Below, one piece after another: positions 7,383 through 15,929 of a stretch of 64,000 bases of DNA (the stretch's first letter is position 1; every line of letters starts with the position of its first letter). Both the position numbers and the translations under genes were made by a program. The notes under the pieces were generated by a model that did no database searches, was not told the DNA's origin, and was given only the letters and a program-made list of their open reading frames with translations. The DNA comes from Bacillus sp. FJAT-27225 (GTDB lineage Bacteria; Bacillota; Bacilli; Bacillales; Cytobacillaceae), in assembly GCF_001685025.1 (NCBI RefSeq), contig NZ_MAYU01000023.1:327660-391659 (forward strand), given 5' to 3'.

Positions 7383-8750
7383 ATGCAGCAAGTCCGGAAA
7401 AACACCTTTATTGAGCCAGGATTATTCACTCTGACATGGCCCATTTTTATAGAATCATTTCTATATATATTAATGGGAAGCACCGATACGTTCATGCTTT
7501 CGTATGTATCGGATGAGGCAGTAGCTGCAGTCGGAGTTGCCAACCAGTTAGTCTTCTTTGCTATCCTTGTTTTTCAATTTGTTGCAACTGGTACAACGGT
7601 CCTAGTATCACAAAACCTGGGGGCGGGGTTATTAAAGGAAGCAAGAAAGGTCTCCGGTATTTCAGTATCCTTAAACCTGTTTTTTGGAATCGTTGTCAGT
7701 TTCTTGGTTGTCCTGTTCAGAGGCCAATTTTTAGGGCTCTTTGAACTTACTCCTGAAATCCACAAGCTTGCAGAACAATATCTGTTAATTGTCGGTGCAA
7801 CACTATTCTCTCAGGCATTGCTTGTAACAGTTTCTTCTATATTACGTGCGAACGGTTTTACGAAGGAAGCAATGTTCACTTCCGTTTTTATGAACATGAT
7901 CCACCTTGTCGGAAACAGTTTGTTTATTTATGGGTTGTTTGGCGTACCGCAGTTGGGGATTCAGGGGGTAGCCCTCTCAACCGCGCTTAGCCGTATCATT
8001 GCTGTCGCGCTTATTTTTTGGTTTATGTATAAACGCTTGCCTGTCCGAATCAAGCGGGGGGACTATACAAGCTTCAACCTTTCTTATATAAAAAGGATCC
8101 TTAGAATTGGCATTCCATCAGCAAGTGAAAATATTGTTTACAATACGAGCCAGATGGCGATGACAGCGATCATTGCTTTAATTGGTGCCATGGCATTGAC
8201 GACCAGAGTGTATACATGGAACATTATGTCGTTTATGATGCTGTTCGGGATGTCGCTCGGGCAGGGAACGCAAATCTTGATTGGCTATAAGGTTGGCGCT
8301 GGTGATTTTGAAGGGGCATACGAACGTCTCTTAAAGAGCCTCAGACTTAGCCTGATGCTGACAATCCTCTCGGTTATACCAATTGTTTTGGTTCGAGAGT
8401 CTCTGCTTAGCATCTTTACAGCTAATCAAGAGATTATAAAGGAAGGCGCCAAGCTGCTGCTTCTCTGCCTCATATTGGAGCCAGGGCGGACCTTTAATAT
8501 GGTCATTATCAGTGCGCTCCGGGCCGCAGGGGATGTTAATTTTCCTGTAAAAATGGCCGTCCTGTCCATGTGGATTATAAGTGTTCCGCTCGGATACTTT
8601 CTTGGCATCACACTGGGCTTCGGGCTTACCGGCATTTGGATCGCGTTCATATTTGATGAATGGTTCCGCGGCATCGTCATGTACTTCAGATGGAAAAGCC
8701 GCGTCTGGGAAAAGAAGAGCTTTGTTGACCACTCTGTACAGCCAGCTTGA
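7383..8750 (+). CDS. MATE-family efflux transporter
   Basis: A 455-residue membrane protein with about twelve hydrophobic helices in two similar halves, starting P-G-L-F-T-L-T-W-P-I-F-I-E-S-F-L. The pattern M-G-S-T-D-T-F-M-L-S ... V-A-A-V-G-V-A-N-Q in the first half is typical of the multidrug and toxin extrusion family. These proteins exchange cationic drugs for H+ or Na+. The ATG at 7383 follows GGGAGAAGG; an upstream TTG at 7359 lies before that ribosome binding site. It is monocistronic between a repeat element and a strong terminator. The substrate is unknown. Confidence 0.88.
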   Translation: MQQVRKNTFIEPGLFTLTWPIFIESFLYILMGSTDTFMLSYVSDEAVAAVGVANQLVFFAILVFQFVATGTTVLVSQNLGAGLLKEARKVSGISVSLNLFFGIVVSFLVVLFRGQFLGLFELTPEIHKLAEQYLLIVGATLFSQALLVTVSSILRANGFTKEAMFTSVFMNMIHLVGNSLFIYGLFGVPQLGIQGVALSTALSRIIAVALIFWFMYKRLPVRIKRGDYTSFNLSYIKRILRIGIPSASENIVYNTSQMAMTAIIALIGAMALTTRVYTWNIMSFMMLFGMSLGQGTQILIGYKVGAGDFEGAYERLLKSLRLSLMLTILSVIPIVLVRESLLSIFTANQEIIKEGAKLLLLCLILEPGRTFNMVIISALRAAGDVNFPVKMAVLSMWIISVPLGYFLGITLGFGLTGIWIAFIFDEWFRGIVMYFRWKSRVWEKKSFVDHSVQPA

Positions 8751-8752
8751 TA

Positions 8753-8790
8753 AAGAAACCATTTTAATAAGGTGGTTTCTTTTTTTTTTT
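8753..8790 (+). terminator. Rho-independent terminator after the MATE gene
   Basis: AAGAAACCA pairs with TGGTTTCTT and is followed by an unbroken T run to 8790. Confidence 0.9.
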
Positions 8791-8889
8791 GTGCAAACAT
8801 GATTGGTTTTTATGTCTGAGATAGTGATAAACCAAATTGCAAGCAAAAATATAAGCAGAAAATAAAAAAGAAGAAAATTATGTAGAAAA

Positions 8890-8903
8890 TGTTACCGGTT
8901 TCA
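8890..8903 (+). promoter_or_regulatory. Candidate cre (CcpA) site of the uronate island
   Basis: TGTTACCGGTTTCA matches the catabolite-responsive consensus TGWAANCGNTNWCA at all but one fixed position (T for A at position 4). It sits just upstream of the -35 box of the symporter promoter, as expected for glucose repression of a sugar-uptake gene. Confidence 0.55.
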
Positions 8904-8911
8904 CTTTTTTG

Positions 8912-8949
8912 TTGCAAACGTATACAAGGAATGCTAGTATACTAGTATA
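8912..8949 (+). promoter_or_regulatory. Symporter promoter overlapped by a GntR-type operator
   Basis: TTGCAA (8912-8917) and TAGTAT (8935-8940) are 17 nt apart. The -10 region lies in ATGCTAGTATACTAGTATA (8931-8949), which holds the palindromes TAGTATACTA and TATACTAGTATA. The same GTATGCTAGTATAC core occurs before the first GH3 gene and before kdgA. A regulator bound here would block the -10 box; the FadR-type regulator encoded at 12676 is the obvious candidate. Confidence 0.6.
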
Positions 8950-8962
8950 ACGAATGAGGGGG

Positions 8963-9003
8963 ATGATTTCTCACATCTAGTAATTCTACTAGGCAAAAAT
9001 CAT
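8963..9003 (+). promoter_or_regulatory. Nested hairpin in the symporter leader
   Basis: The leader of about 200 nt between promoter and symporter contains ATGATTT / AAATCAT enclosing CTAGTA-ATTC-TACTAG. The inner arms also resemble the island operator half sites (CTAG/TAC). It may be an RNA structure or an extra protein site. The rest of the leader to 9150 shows nothing I recognise. Confidence 0.35.
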
Positions 9004-9160
9004 TGAATGAACAAGGACAGGTTAACCAAAGCTAAGACAGACGAGGGACCTGACGAAAGTAAAAAGATTAAAAAACATTATTCATTTTTCAATTTAGAGC
9101 TTCACAAAATTAAACTTAAAAAACATCATTGTAAAACATTCATATTTTGAGGTGAGAAAA

Positions 9161-10531
9161 TTGAGTGAGAAAAAAGTTCGCCCCTTCGGTATGAGGGATA
9201 AATTAGGTTATATGTTTGGTGATTTCGGGAATGATTTCTTCTTTATACTTGTAGCAGCATTCTTGATGGTATTTTATACAGATATTTTTGGCTTGAATCC
9301 GGCAGCGGTGGGCGTGTTATTCGCAATTGCGCGTTTGTGGGATGCAGTTGCTGACGTAGCTTGGGGCCGCTTTATTGATACAAGAAAAGCAGGTAAAAAC
9401 GGAAAGTTTAGGCCGTGGATTCTAAGGATGTCTTTCCCGCTTGTGTTTACTGGTATTCTAATGTTCGTTTACATTCCAGGACAGTCTGAAGGATTTTACT
9501 TAGCCTATGCTTATGTAACGTATATTGTTTGGGGAACTTTATATTCCACTGTCAATATTCCTTATGGTTCGATGGCTTCTGTTATTACATCCGATCCTGT
9601 GGAACGTACTGCATTATCAAGTTGGAGAACAGCTGGGATGCAAATGGCTGGTTTAGTTATTAACGTAGTTGGGCCGATGATTCTATTTGTTAATAATAAG
9701 GCCAACGCCGATCGCTTCCTGCTGGCTGCATTAATTTTCGGGGGATTGGCAATCGCATGTTATCTGGCATGCTATACCTTGACTACCGAACGTATTGTAA
9801 TGGATGAAACAAACAAGCAAAAGTTAAATTTGAAAACAACAATGAGAGGCCTTGTGAAAAACAAGCCACTAATGGTGTTCCTAGTTGCCGCTTTAACGTT
9901 TATGATTGTGTTTATGTTAATTGGTACTGTAAACGTTTACCTATTTAAGGATTATTTTGAAAATGCAAAAGCATTAAGTATGGTTGGACTTCTTCAAGCC
10001 TTAGCAGTATTTGTTGCTATGCCATTTGTTGGTCCTCTCGTTAAGAAATTTGGTAAAAAAGAAGTTGCTTCTGGCGGCTTATTGGTAGCAGCTGTAGTAT
10101 ACGGGGTCCTATATCTCCTTCCAAATATTACAGCAACTACGTTTATTGCCATCCTGTCAATTGCTATGATTGGTTACGGAGTATTCAACCTTGTCGTTTG
10201 GGCTTTCGTAACTGACGTTATCGACTATCATGAATATTTAACTGGCCTTCGTGAAGATGCAACAGTTTATTCGATCTATTCCATGGCACGTAAAATCGGC
10301 CAGGCTGTAGCAGGTGGTGTCGGCGGTGCTGCGATTGCGGCAGCAGGATATAATCCAAAGCTTGCTGAACAAACAGCTGAAACTCTTTCAGGAATTCATG
10401 CTCTTGGTACATTAGTTCCTGCACTCACATTTGCTCTTGTATTCTTAATCATGGTATTCCTATACCCATTGAATAAAAAGCGCACTGTTAAATTGGCTGA
10501 AGATCTTGCGGCGAAGCGCGCTGAGAAATAA
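9161..10531 (+). CDS. GPH-family glycoside/uronide:cation symporter
   Basis: A 456-residue transporter of the glycoside-pentoside-hexuronide (MelB-type) family with about twelve helices. The start (K-L-G-Y-M-F-G-D-F-G-N-D-F-F-F) and D-A-V-A-D-V-A-W-G-R-F-I-D-T-R match the family's helix 1 and its Asp-rich cation-site loop. It would bring a small glycoside or uronide into the cytoplasm with Na+ or H+. The TTG at 9161 follows GAGGTGA with 5 nt spacing; an in-frame GTG at 9152 sits inside that ribosome binding site. It is the first gene of the uronate island and has its own cre-like site and operator, so it is probably substrate-induced and glucose-repressed. The exact substrate is not shown by sequence. 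Confidence 0.88.
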   Translation: MSEKKVRPFGMRDKLGYMFGDFGNDFFFILVAAFLMVFYTDIFGLNPAAVGVLFAIARLWDAVADVAWGRFIDTRKAGKNGKFRPWILRMSFPLVFTGILMFVYIPGQSEGFYLAYAYVTYIVWGTLYSTVNIPYGSMASVITSDPVERTALSSWRTAGMQMAGLVINVVGPMILFVNNKANADRFLLAALIFGGLAIACYLACYTLTTERIVMDETNKQKLNLKTTMRGLVKNKPLMVFLVAALTFMIVFMLIGTVNVYLFKDYFENAKALSMVGLLQALAVFVAMPFVGPLVKKFGKKEVASGGLLVAAVVYGVLYLLPNITATTFIAILSIAMIGYGVFNLVVWAFVTDVIDYHEYLTGLREDATVYSIYSMARKIGQAVAGGVGGAAIAAAGYNPKLAEQTAETLSGIHALGTLVPALTFALVFLIMVFLYPLNKKRTVKLAEDLAAKRAEK

Positions 10532-10542
10532 GGTTGTATAGA

Positions 10543-10576
10543 GAAGATAGCTGCCATTGCCGCAGCTATCTTCTTC
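10543..10576 (+). terminator. Terminator after the symporter
   Basis: GAAGATAGCTG pairs with CAGCTATCTTC across a 9-nt loop. The T run after it is interrupted (TTCC), so it may be leaky. Confidence 0.65.
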
Positions 10577-10606
10577 CATAATATAATTGCTTGTTTTTGA
10601 TTTAAC

Positions 10607-10624
10607 TTGTATGCTAGTATACAA
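10607..10624. promoter_or_regulatory. Island operator before the first GH3 gene
   Basis: TTGTATGCTAGTATACAA is an 18-bp palindrome centred on CTAG with a single mismatch. It is identical to the kdgA site (14059-14076) except for the first base, and shares its core with the symporter promoter site. It lies about 140 bp before the GH3 start. Confidence 0.6.
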
Positions 10625-10762
10625 ATGAAAACCTATACAAACTATAGGACAAGTCAGTCGTTCCAAAAGGGGTTTCCATTAAGTATACTTGCTGGTCAGG
10701 CTGGAAAACCTATTGAGGGCGAATTGATGATGTAGCGTTATATTGTAAAGGAGTGGACAACA

Positions 10763-12523
10763 TTGGCAAAAGTAGATTTAAAAGCAGTGCCTTTTAATCT
10801 GACAGATGAGGACATTAAATGGGTTGAACAAACAATTGGATCCATGTCTCTGGAAGAAAAAATCGGACAGCTATTCGTAAATATGGGTTCTAGCCGTACA
10901 GAAGAATACTTGACCGAAATGGTTAACAACTATCATATCGGGGCTGTTCGTTATAACCCTGGAAAAGCAGAGGAAGTATACGAGCAAAACAGGATTCTTC
11001 AAGAAAAAAGTAAAATTCCTTTGCTGATTGCAGCAAACACTGAAGCAGGCGGGAACGGTGCTTGTACTGACGGCACAGAAGTAGGCGTTGAAGTGAAAAT
11101 TGCTGCAACGAATGATCCGAAATGGGCGTACGAAATGGGCCGGGTTTCAGGTGTTGAGGCATCCGCAATCGGCTGTAACTGGAGTTTTGCTCCAATCGTA
11201 GACATTAACTACAACTGGCGCAACCCTATCATCTCAACTCGTTCATTTTCATCTGATCCAGATAAGGTTCTTGAAATGAGCCTTGCTTATATGAAAGGTA
11301 TCCAGGAAAGCGGCATTGCTCCTGCAGCTAAACACTGGCCTGGAGACGGCGTTGACGAGCGCGACCAGCATCTATCCTTCAGTGTAAACAGCCTTTCAAC
11401 TGAAGAATGGGATCAGACTTTTGGTAAAGTGTACAAAGGACTTATTGATGCAGGCCTTCCGTCCATCATGGCTGGGCATATTCACCTGCCTTCCTATGAA
11501 AGACACTTCAACCCTGATATTAAAGATGAAGAGCTAATGCCAGCTACTCTTTCTAAAGAAATTACAACTGACTTGCTTCGCGGCAAATTAGGCTTTAATG
11601 GTGTTGTAGTAACAGACGCTAGCCACATGCTTGGGCTGACTGGTGCAATGAAGAGAAGCGAACTTCTTCCAACATCCATTGCTGCAGGCTGTGACCTATT
11701 CTTGTTCTTTAACGATCCAGATGAAGACTTCGGTTACATGATGGATGGTTACAAGAATGGTATCATCACTGACGAGCGCCTGGAAGAAGCTCTTACACGC
11801 ATCCTTGGCTTGAAAGCGAAACTTGGCCTGCATAAGAAGGCAAAGACTGAAATCCTTCAGCCAAAAGAAGAAGCGCTTGCGAAAATCGGCCTTCCTGAAA
11901 ACACAGCCTTGTTCAAGGAAGTTGCTGACAGAGCGATCACTTTGGTTAAAGATAAGCAGGATATCTGGCCAGTCACTCCTGAAAAATATAAACGGGTATT
12001 ATTGGTTGATGTAAAAGGTGTAGCCGGCGGATTCGGTGCATTGATTGGAAGCAAAGAAAAAGCTGTTGATATCATGAAAGAATTGCTTGAAGCACAAGGC
12101 TTTGAAGTAACGGTTTGGGAATCGACAGAAGAGAGAATCATGAAGCTTCCTGAAGAAGAGAGAAGCGCAGCGCTTGCAAACGTTTATGCACAAAAGCGTC
12201 CGATTACCGAGTTGACTGATAACTATGATTTAGTCATCAACATTGCCAACGTTAACCCAGGAACCGTTCAAAGGATCGTATGGCCAGCAAGTAAAGGTAC
12301 TCCGGATATTCCATTCTATGTACATGAATTGCCGACGATCTTTGTATCTGTTCAATACCCTTACCATTTGGCAGATGTACCGCAAGTAAAAACATACATC
12401 AATACGTATGACAGCAGAAAGCAAACACTAGAAGTACTGGTAGATAAGCTGATGGGCAAATCCGAGTTCAAAGGTGAAAGCCCAGTTGATGCATTCTGCG
12501 GATTTATCGATACACGGATCTAA
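10763..12523 (+). CDS. Cytoplasmic glycoside hydrolase family 3 protein, paralogue 1
   Basis: A 586-residue GH3 enzyme without a signal peptide. The N-terminal barrel carries K-H-W-P-G-D-G (190-196), followed by D201-x-H203. This recalls the K-H-F-P-G-H-G ... D-S-H loop of NagZ-type GH3 enzymes, in which the histidine is the acid/base. The likely nucleophile is D285 in V-V-V-T-D-A-S-H-M. The remainder (about 350-586) fits the GH3 alpha/beta sandwich domain. The TTG start at 10763 is preceded by AAAGGAG. It lies between the symporter and regulator of a uronate pathway island, so the substrate is probably an imported uronic acid glycoside, which would be unusual for GH3; beta-N-acetylhexosaminidase or beta-glucosidase activity is the alternative. 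A paralogue lies at 20622. Confidence 0.82.
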   Translation: MAKVDLKAVPFNLTDEDIKWVEQTIGSMSLEEKIGQLFVNMGSSRTEEYLTEMVNNYHIGAVRYNPGKAEEVYEQNRILQEKSKIPLLIAANTEAGGNGACTDGTEVGVEVKIAATNDPKWAYEMGRVSGVEASAIGCNWSFAPIVDINYNWRNPIISTRSFSSDPDKVLEMSLAYMKGIQESGIAPAAKHWPGDGVDERDQHLSFSVNSLSTEEWDQTFGKVYKGLIDAGLPSIMAGHIHLPSYERHFNPDIKDEELMPATLSKEITTDLLRGKLGFNGVVVTDASHMLGLTGAMKRSELLPTSIAAGCDLFLFFNDPDEDFGYMMDGYKNGIITDERLEEALTRILGLKAKLGLHKKAKTEILQPKEEALAKIGLPENTALFKEVADRAITLVKDKQDIWPVTPEKYKRVLLVDVKGVAGGFGALIGSKEKAVDIMKELLEAQGFEVTVWESTEERIMKLPEEERSAALANVYAQKRPITELTDNYDLVINIANVNPGTVQRIVWPASKGTPDIPFYVHELPTIFVSVQYPYHLADVPQVKTYINTYDSRKQTLEVLVDKLMGKSEFKGESPVDAFCGFIDTRI

Positions 12524-12604
12524 ATTTAAAATGGAAGGATCATTCCTCAACTAGTTGGGTGAATGGTCCTTTTTTTCGAATGGGGGTTTAAAAGAGAATC
12601 TTTA

Positions 12605-12647
12605 TTGTAGGAACGCGAGGAGAATGCTATCATTGTTAATAACAATG
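12605..12647 (+). promoter_or_regulatory. Promoter and operator-like dyad of the GntR gene
   Basis: TTGTAG (12605-12610), 17 nt, then TATCAT (12628-12633) with an extended -10 TG. A 17-bp dyad, CATTGTTA-A-TAACAATG (12631-12647), overlaps the -10 box and probable start point. It differs from the island operator, so it may bind another regulator. Confidence 0.5.
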
Positions 12648-12675
12648 GTATCTAAAACGGGGAGTGCGAAAAAGC

Positions 12676-13392
12676 ATGGTTACATTATCACCAAGGCTGC
12701 CTGGTGAAAATATTAAAGAATATTCATATAGGGTGATTAAGGATTCCATCATGGCTCTCGAGCTTGAACCTGGGAAGGCTATTAGTGAAGTAGAGTTGGC
12801 GGAAGCTTTGCAGATTTCAAGAACACCAATTAGGGAGGTCCTTGCAAAGCTGCGGGAGGAACACCTGGTCGAAGTATTTCCACAGGTTGGTACATATATT
12901 TCAAAAATCAAACCCCAACTGATAGTTGAAGCCTCTTTTATGAGATTTACTCTTGAACGTGAAATACTGAGGCTTTCTTGTGAGTACTATCCACTGCCGA
13001 ACCTGTATGATTTGAAGAAGAATGTCGCTCTTCAAAAGGAATTGGTCGGAAAGAAAGGTACTGAAAGAGAGTTTCATAGGCTGGATAAGGAATTCCACAG
13101 GATTATTTTTGAGGGTAATGGAAAAGAAAATGTCTGGTCTGCCATTACTCGGATAAGTACTCATTATAATCGGATTAGGCTGTTGTCTGAGATGCAGCAT
13201 AATTTCGATGATGCAATTGCTCAACATGAAAGAATTGTAGAGATTATAGAAAATAAAGAATGTAAGAGTGTAGAAGAAATCGTCAGGCGCCATATTCTTG
13301 AGCCTATCAGCCTCTGGGAGGATTTGTTCAGGGATGATAGCCCATATTTGAATTATTTTGAACTGCCAACTGCCAGACCGGTATTCCAGTAG
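12676..13392 (+). CDS. GntR-family regulator, FadR subfamily
   Basis: About 238 residues: an N-terminal winged helix (residues about 15-75, with the classic I-S-R-T-P-I-R-E-V-L-A-K-L recognition segment) and an all-helical FCD effector domain containing candidate metal/ligand histidines (e.g. H in E-F-H-R-L-D-K-E-F-H-R and I-A-Q-H-E-R). Such regulators of sugar-acid genes usually repress until a pathway intermediate binds. Its position inside the island and the three shared palindromes before the symporter, GH3 and kdgA genes make it the likely local regulator. ATG 12676 has GGGGAG 11 nt upstream; GTG 12664 is possible but lies within that ribosome binding site. Confidence 0.82.
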   Translation: MVTLSPRLPGENIKEYSYRVIKDSIMALELEPGKAISEVELAEALQISRTPIREVLAKLREEHLVEVFPQVGTYISKIKPQLIVEASFMRFTLEREILRLSCEYYPLPNLYDLKKNVALQKELVGKKGTEREFHRLDKEFHRIIFEGNGKENVWSAITRISTHYNRIRLLSEMQHNFDDAIAQHERIVEIIENKECKSVEEIVRRHILEPISLWEDLFRDDSPYLNYFELPTARPVFQ

Positions 13393-13411
13393 GGGAATGC
13401 TGGTTTTTTTT
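13377..13411 (+). terminator. Terminator overlapping the end of the GntR gene
   Basis: ACCGGTATTCC pairs (with two G-U pairs) with GGGAATGCTGGT. The stop codon sits in the loop and eight T follow. Confidence 0.78.
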
Positions 13412-14058
13412 CGTAATTTCCAGTCAGCCGTTATTGCGAAGATTTTGTATTTATTCTGAGATCCAATTATTACAGGATGGCCGCTTCCAAGAGGCAGCCG
13501 TCCAGGGAATTCAGTGCAATATCACCCAAAAAGGAATGCCTGTCGATACCGATCGTATTTTTTTGAGGAAACTGGTGTGAAGTAAAGGGCAATTATCCGA
13601 ACTGTCCTTCTCCACGCGCATATAGGTTGAGCGAGCTCCTGATAAATAGCCTTGCAACAATAAGCCAGGTTTGAATAGTCTTTTACGTACAGCCCATTAA
13701 TATTTAATAGGGCTTTTTCTTTTTCACTTCCAAAAAATAGAGATTCTCTTTTCTCATAAAGGCGATGAAGGGGGGGGAACAGTCCCAAAATCCAAGGCGA
13801 GCAACCAGCCCTGATGTTGTGTAAAACCGTTTTCAATGATGAACTTTAGGGAAACGTATAATTTGGCGGTAAGTTTAAGTAATTTGATGAAAAGGACATT
13901 TGGATTTATGATGCATTCTTTAAAGCAGGAGGCATATTTCGAAGACCACTACGGCTTACGGCCATGTAATTTGGCAATAATCAGCCCTTTATGACTGTAT
14001 TAAGTTCACATGTTAAAAAAATGATTAAAATAATCAATATAACTGGCATTAACTTTTG
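13412..14058. other. 650-bp gap with hairpins but no convincing gene
   Basis: The gap holds an imperfect hairpin at 13475-13503, a terminator-like hairpin at 13691-13725 (AGCCCATTAA / TTAATAGGGCT followed by T-rich sequence) and a G-run at 13770-13777. A 104-codon minus-strand frame (13522-13836) runs through the terminator-like hairpin and resembles nothing I know. It may be the remains of an inserted element; I cannot assign a function. Confidence 0.4.
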
Positions 14059-14076
14059 ATGTATGCTAGTATACAA
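14059..14076. promoter_or_regulatory. Island operator before kdgA
   Basis: ATGTATGCTAGTATACAA, the third copy of the CTAG-centred palindrome, about 170 bp before kdgA. Downstream at 14083-14096, TGAAAGGCGTTTCA forms a cre-like dyad, but with GC instead of the required central CG. Confidence 0.58.
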
Positions 14077-14243
14077 GATGTATGAAAGGCGTTTCAAAAA
14101 TGGAAAAAGTTTTCGTATACTATGCCATTTGCTATGCACACTAAGATAAGGTAAATGTGCCAATTGTATATGCAAGTTTTTTTTAAAAAAACGCCAAGTA
14201 ATTAAGAATTCTTTCCAAACCAAAAAAGGAAAGGGGAAAAATA

Positions 14244-14888
14244 ATGCTGCAAAAATTCGAAGTGCTTAATGAAATGCACAAAGGCTATCTCGTAGCCGTT
14301 ATTCGTGGCAAGAACAAAGAAGAGGCTGTAGAAATTTCCAAGCGAGCGTTTGCAGGCGGTATCCGTTCACTTGAGGTGACGTTCTCGACACCTGGAGCGG
14401 AAGATGCTATTGAAGAACTTGCCAAGCTTGGCGACAGCAACATGATTATCGGGGCAGGCACTGTGCTCGACGCTGAGACAGCGCGAATCGCAATCATGAA
14501 GGGTGCGAAATATGTTGTTAGCCCTCACTTTGATGGCGCAATTGCAACAATGTGCAATCGCTATGCGGTTCCGTATCTTCCAGGCTGTGGATCTGTTACT
14601 GAAATCATGGAAGCTCTCTCATTTGGTGTAGATGTTGTGAAATTGTTCCCGGGAAGCCTGATGGGGCCTTCATTTATAAAGGATGTTAAAGGTCCAATCC
14701 CTCACGTTGAATTAATGCCGTCTGGCGGGGTAAGCCTTGACAATATTGATAAATGGGTAAAAAATGGCGCTTTCGCTGTCGGAATCGGCAGTGCGCTGAC
14801 AAAGGGTGTTTCAAACGGAGATTACAGCTCTGTGCAGGACGTGGCCCGTTCGTTTATGAACAAGCTAGCTGAAGTAAAGGCGGACTAG
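14244..14888 (+). CDS. kdgA: 2-dehydro-3-deoxy-phosphogluconate (KDPG) aldolase
   Basis: A 214-residue class I aldolase, likely trimeric and cytoplasmic, that splits 2-keto-3-deoxy-6-phosphogluconate into pyruvate and glyceraldehyde-3-phosphate. The Schiff-base lysine is K133 in V-V-K-L-F-P-G and the catalytic glutamate is E44 in S-L-E-V-T-F. G-A-G-T-V-L and M-P-S-G-G-V complete the family motifs. Some relatives also cleave 4-hydroxy-2-oxoglutarate. The ATG follows GGAAAGGGG. It is the first gene of the kdgA-kdgK-uxaC-uxuA operon; kdgK begins 4 bp after its stop. The upstream palindrome suggests control by the local GntR regulator. Confidence 0.93.
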   Translation: MLQKFEVLNEMHKGYLVAVIRGKNKEEAVEISKRAFAGGIRSLEVTFSTPGAEDAIEELAKLGDSNMIIGAGTVLDAETARIAIMKGAKYVVSPHFDGAIATMCNRYAVPYLPGCGSVTEIMEALSFGVDVVKLFPGSLMGPSFIKDVKGPIPHVELMPSGGVSLDNIDKWVKNGAFAVGIGSALTKGVSNGDYSSVQDVARSFMNKLAEVKAD

Positions 14889-14892
14889 TGAA

Positions 14893-15906
14893 ATGAAAAA
14901 AGTAGTCACACTTGGGGAAATCATGCTTCGTCTCTCCGCCCCAAACTTCCAAAAGATTGTCCAAGCACAATCCTTTGATGCGGTTTACGGTGGAGGGGAG
15001 GCTAATGTGGCTGTTTCACTGGCTAAGTTTGGCTTGCAAAGCTCGTTTGTTACTAAGCTTCCTGAAAATGCAGTTGGCACCAGCGCCGAACAGCAGCTTA
15101 ACAGATTTGGTGTAGATACCAGTCATGTTTTGCACGGTGGAGACCGGCTTGGTATTTACTTTTTTGAAAAAGGATATTCAATCCGTTCATCAAAGGTTTA
15201 CTATGACCGGAAACACAGTGCCTTTGCTGAGTCCAAGGCTGAAGAATACGACTTCGATGCAATTTTTGAGGGTGCCGACTGGTTCCACATTAGCGGAATT
15301 ACACCGGCATTGAGTGACGAGTTGTTCCTGGTTACAAAGGAAGCGCTCTCGGCCGCCAAGAAAAAGGGTCTAACAACCAGTTGTGATCTGAATTATCGAA
15401 GTGCTTTATGGCCTTTCGATGAAGCGCGTAAAAAAATGACTGAGCTGATCAAGGACGTAGATGTTTGCATTGGCATAGAGCCTCTAAGCCTTCCTGATGA
15501 AGACGGCGAGGATATCAAAGAGCGTCTTCCGGAAAATCCTTCGACTGAAGATTATAAAGGGATTATGGATGAGCTATGCAAGCGTTTTGGTTTTAAACAT
15601 GTTGTCATGACAAAGCGTGAGCATGTTTCTGTCAACCGGAACCGTCTTTATGCCCTCCTTTATGATGGAAAGGAAATTTATCAGTCCAGGGAAGTGGAAG
15701 TGGACATCATTGACCGGGTTGGCACAGGCGATGCTTTTTCAGCTGGGATTATCTATGCATTGATAAGTGAATATAAGCCTCAGGATGCGGTCGAATTCGC
15801 AACAGGCTGCTTTGCTTTGAAACATACGATTGAAGGGGATGCTAACTTAATCCCGATTGCTGATGTAGAAAGATACATGGCACGATCTTTTGCGATTGAT
15901 CGTTAG
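14893..15906 (+). CDS. kdgK: 2-dehydro-3-deoxygluconate (KDG) kinase
   Basis: A 337-residue PfkB/ribokinase-type sugar kinase that phosphorylates KDG at C6, making the substrate of the preceding aldolase. Visible motifs are the N-terminal G-E-I-M-L-R-L and G-G-G-E-A-N-V-A-V-S-L-A-K-F, and the C-terminal anion-hole and catalytic-base segment D-R-V-G-T-G-D-A-F-S-A-G-I. The start lies 4 bp after kdgA, indicating an operon with coupled translation. Its position between the aldolase and glucuronate isomerase fixes the pathway assignment better than sequence alone, since PfkB kinases are similar to each other. Confidence 0.9.
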   Translation: MKKVVTLGEIMLRLSAPNFQKIVQAQSFDAVYGGGEANVAVSLAKFGLQSSFVTKLPENAVGTSAEQQLNRFGVDTSHVLHGGDRLGIYFFEKGYSIRSSKVYYDRKHSAFAESKAEEYDFDAIFEGADWFHISGITPALSDELFLVTKEALSAAKKKGLTTSCDLNYRSALWPFDEARKKMTELIKDVDVCIGIEPLSLPDEDGEDIKERLPENPSTEDYKGIMDELCKRFGFKHVVMTKREHVSVNRNRLYALLYDGKEIYQSREVEVDIIDRVGTGDAFSAGIIYALISEYKPQDAVEFATGCFALKHTIEGDANLIPIADVERYMARSFAIDR

Positions 15907-15929
15907 ATAATTTTTAGGAGGTGTGTGAC

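Noticed and set aside
13522-13836. A 104-codon minus-strand frame in the gap after the GntR gene
   Set aside because: No ribosome binding site, it runs through a terminator-like hairpin, and its composition resembles no protein family I know; mentioned only as part of the gap.
14083-14096. TGAAAGGCGTTTCA as a cre site of kdgA
   Set aside because: The dyad arms fit, but the centre is GC rather than the CG required by the cre consensus.
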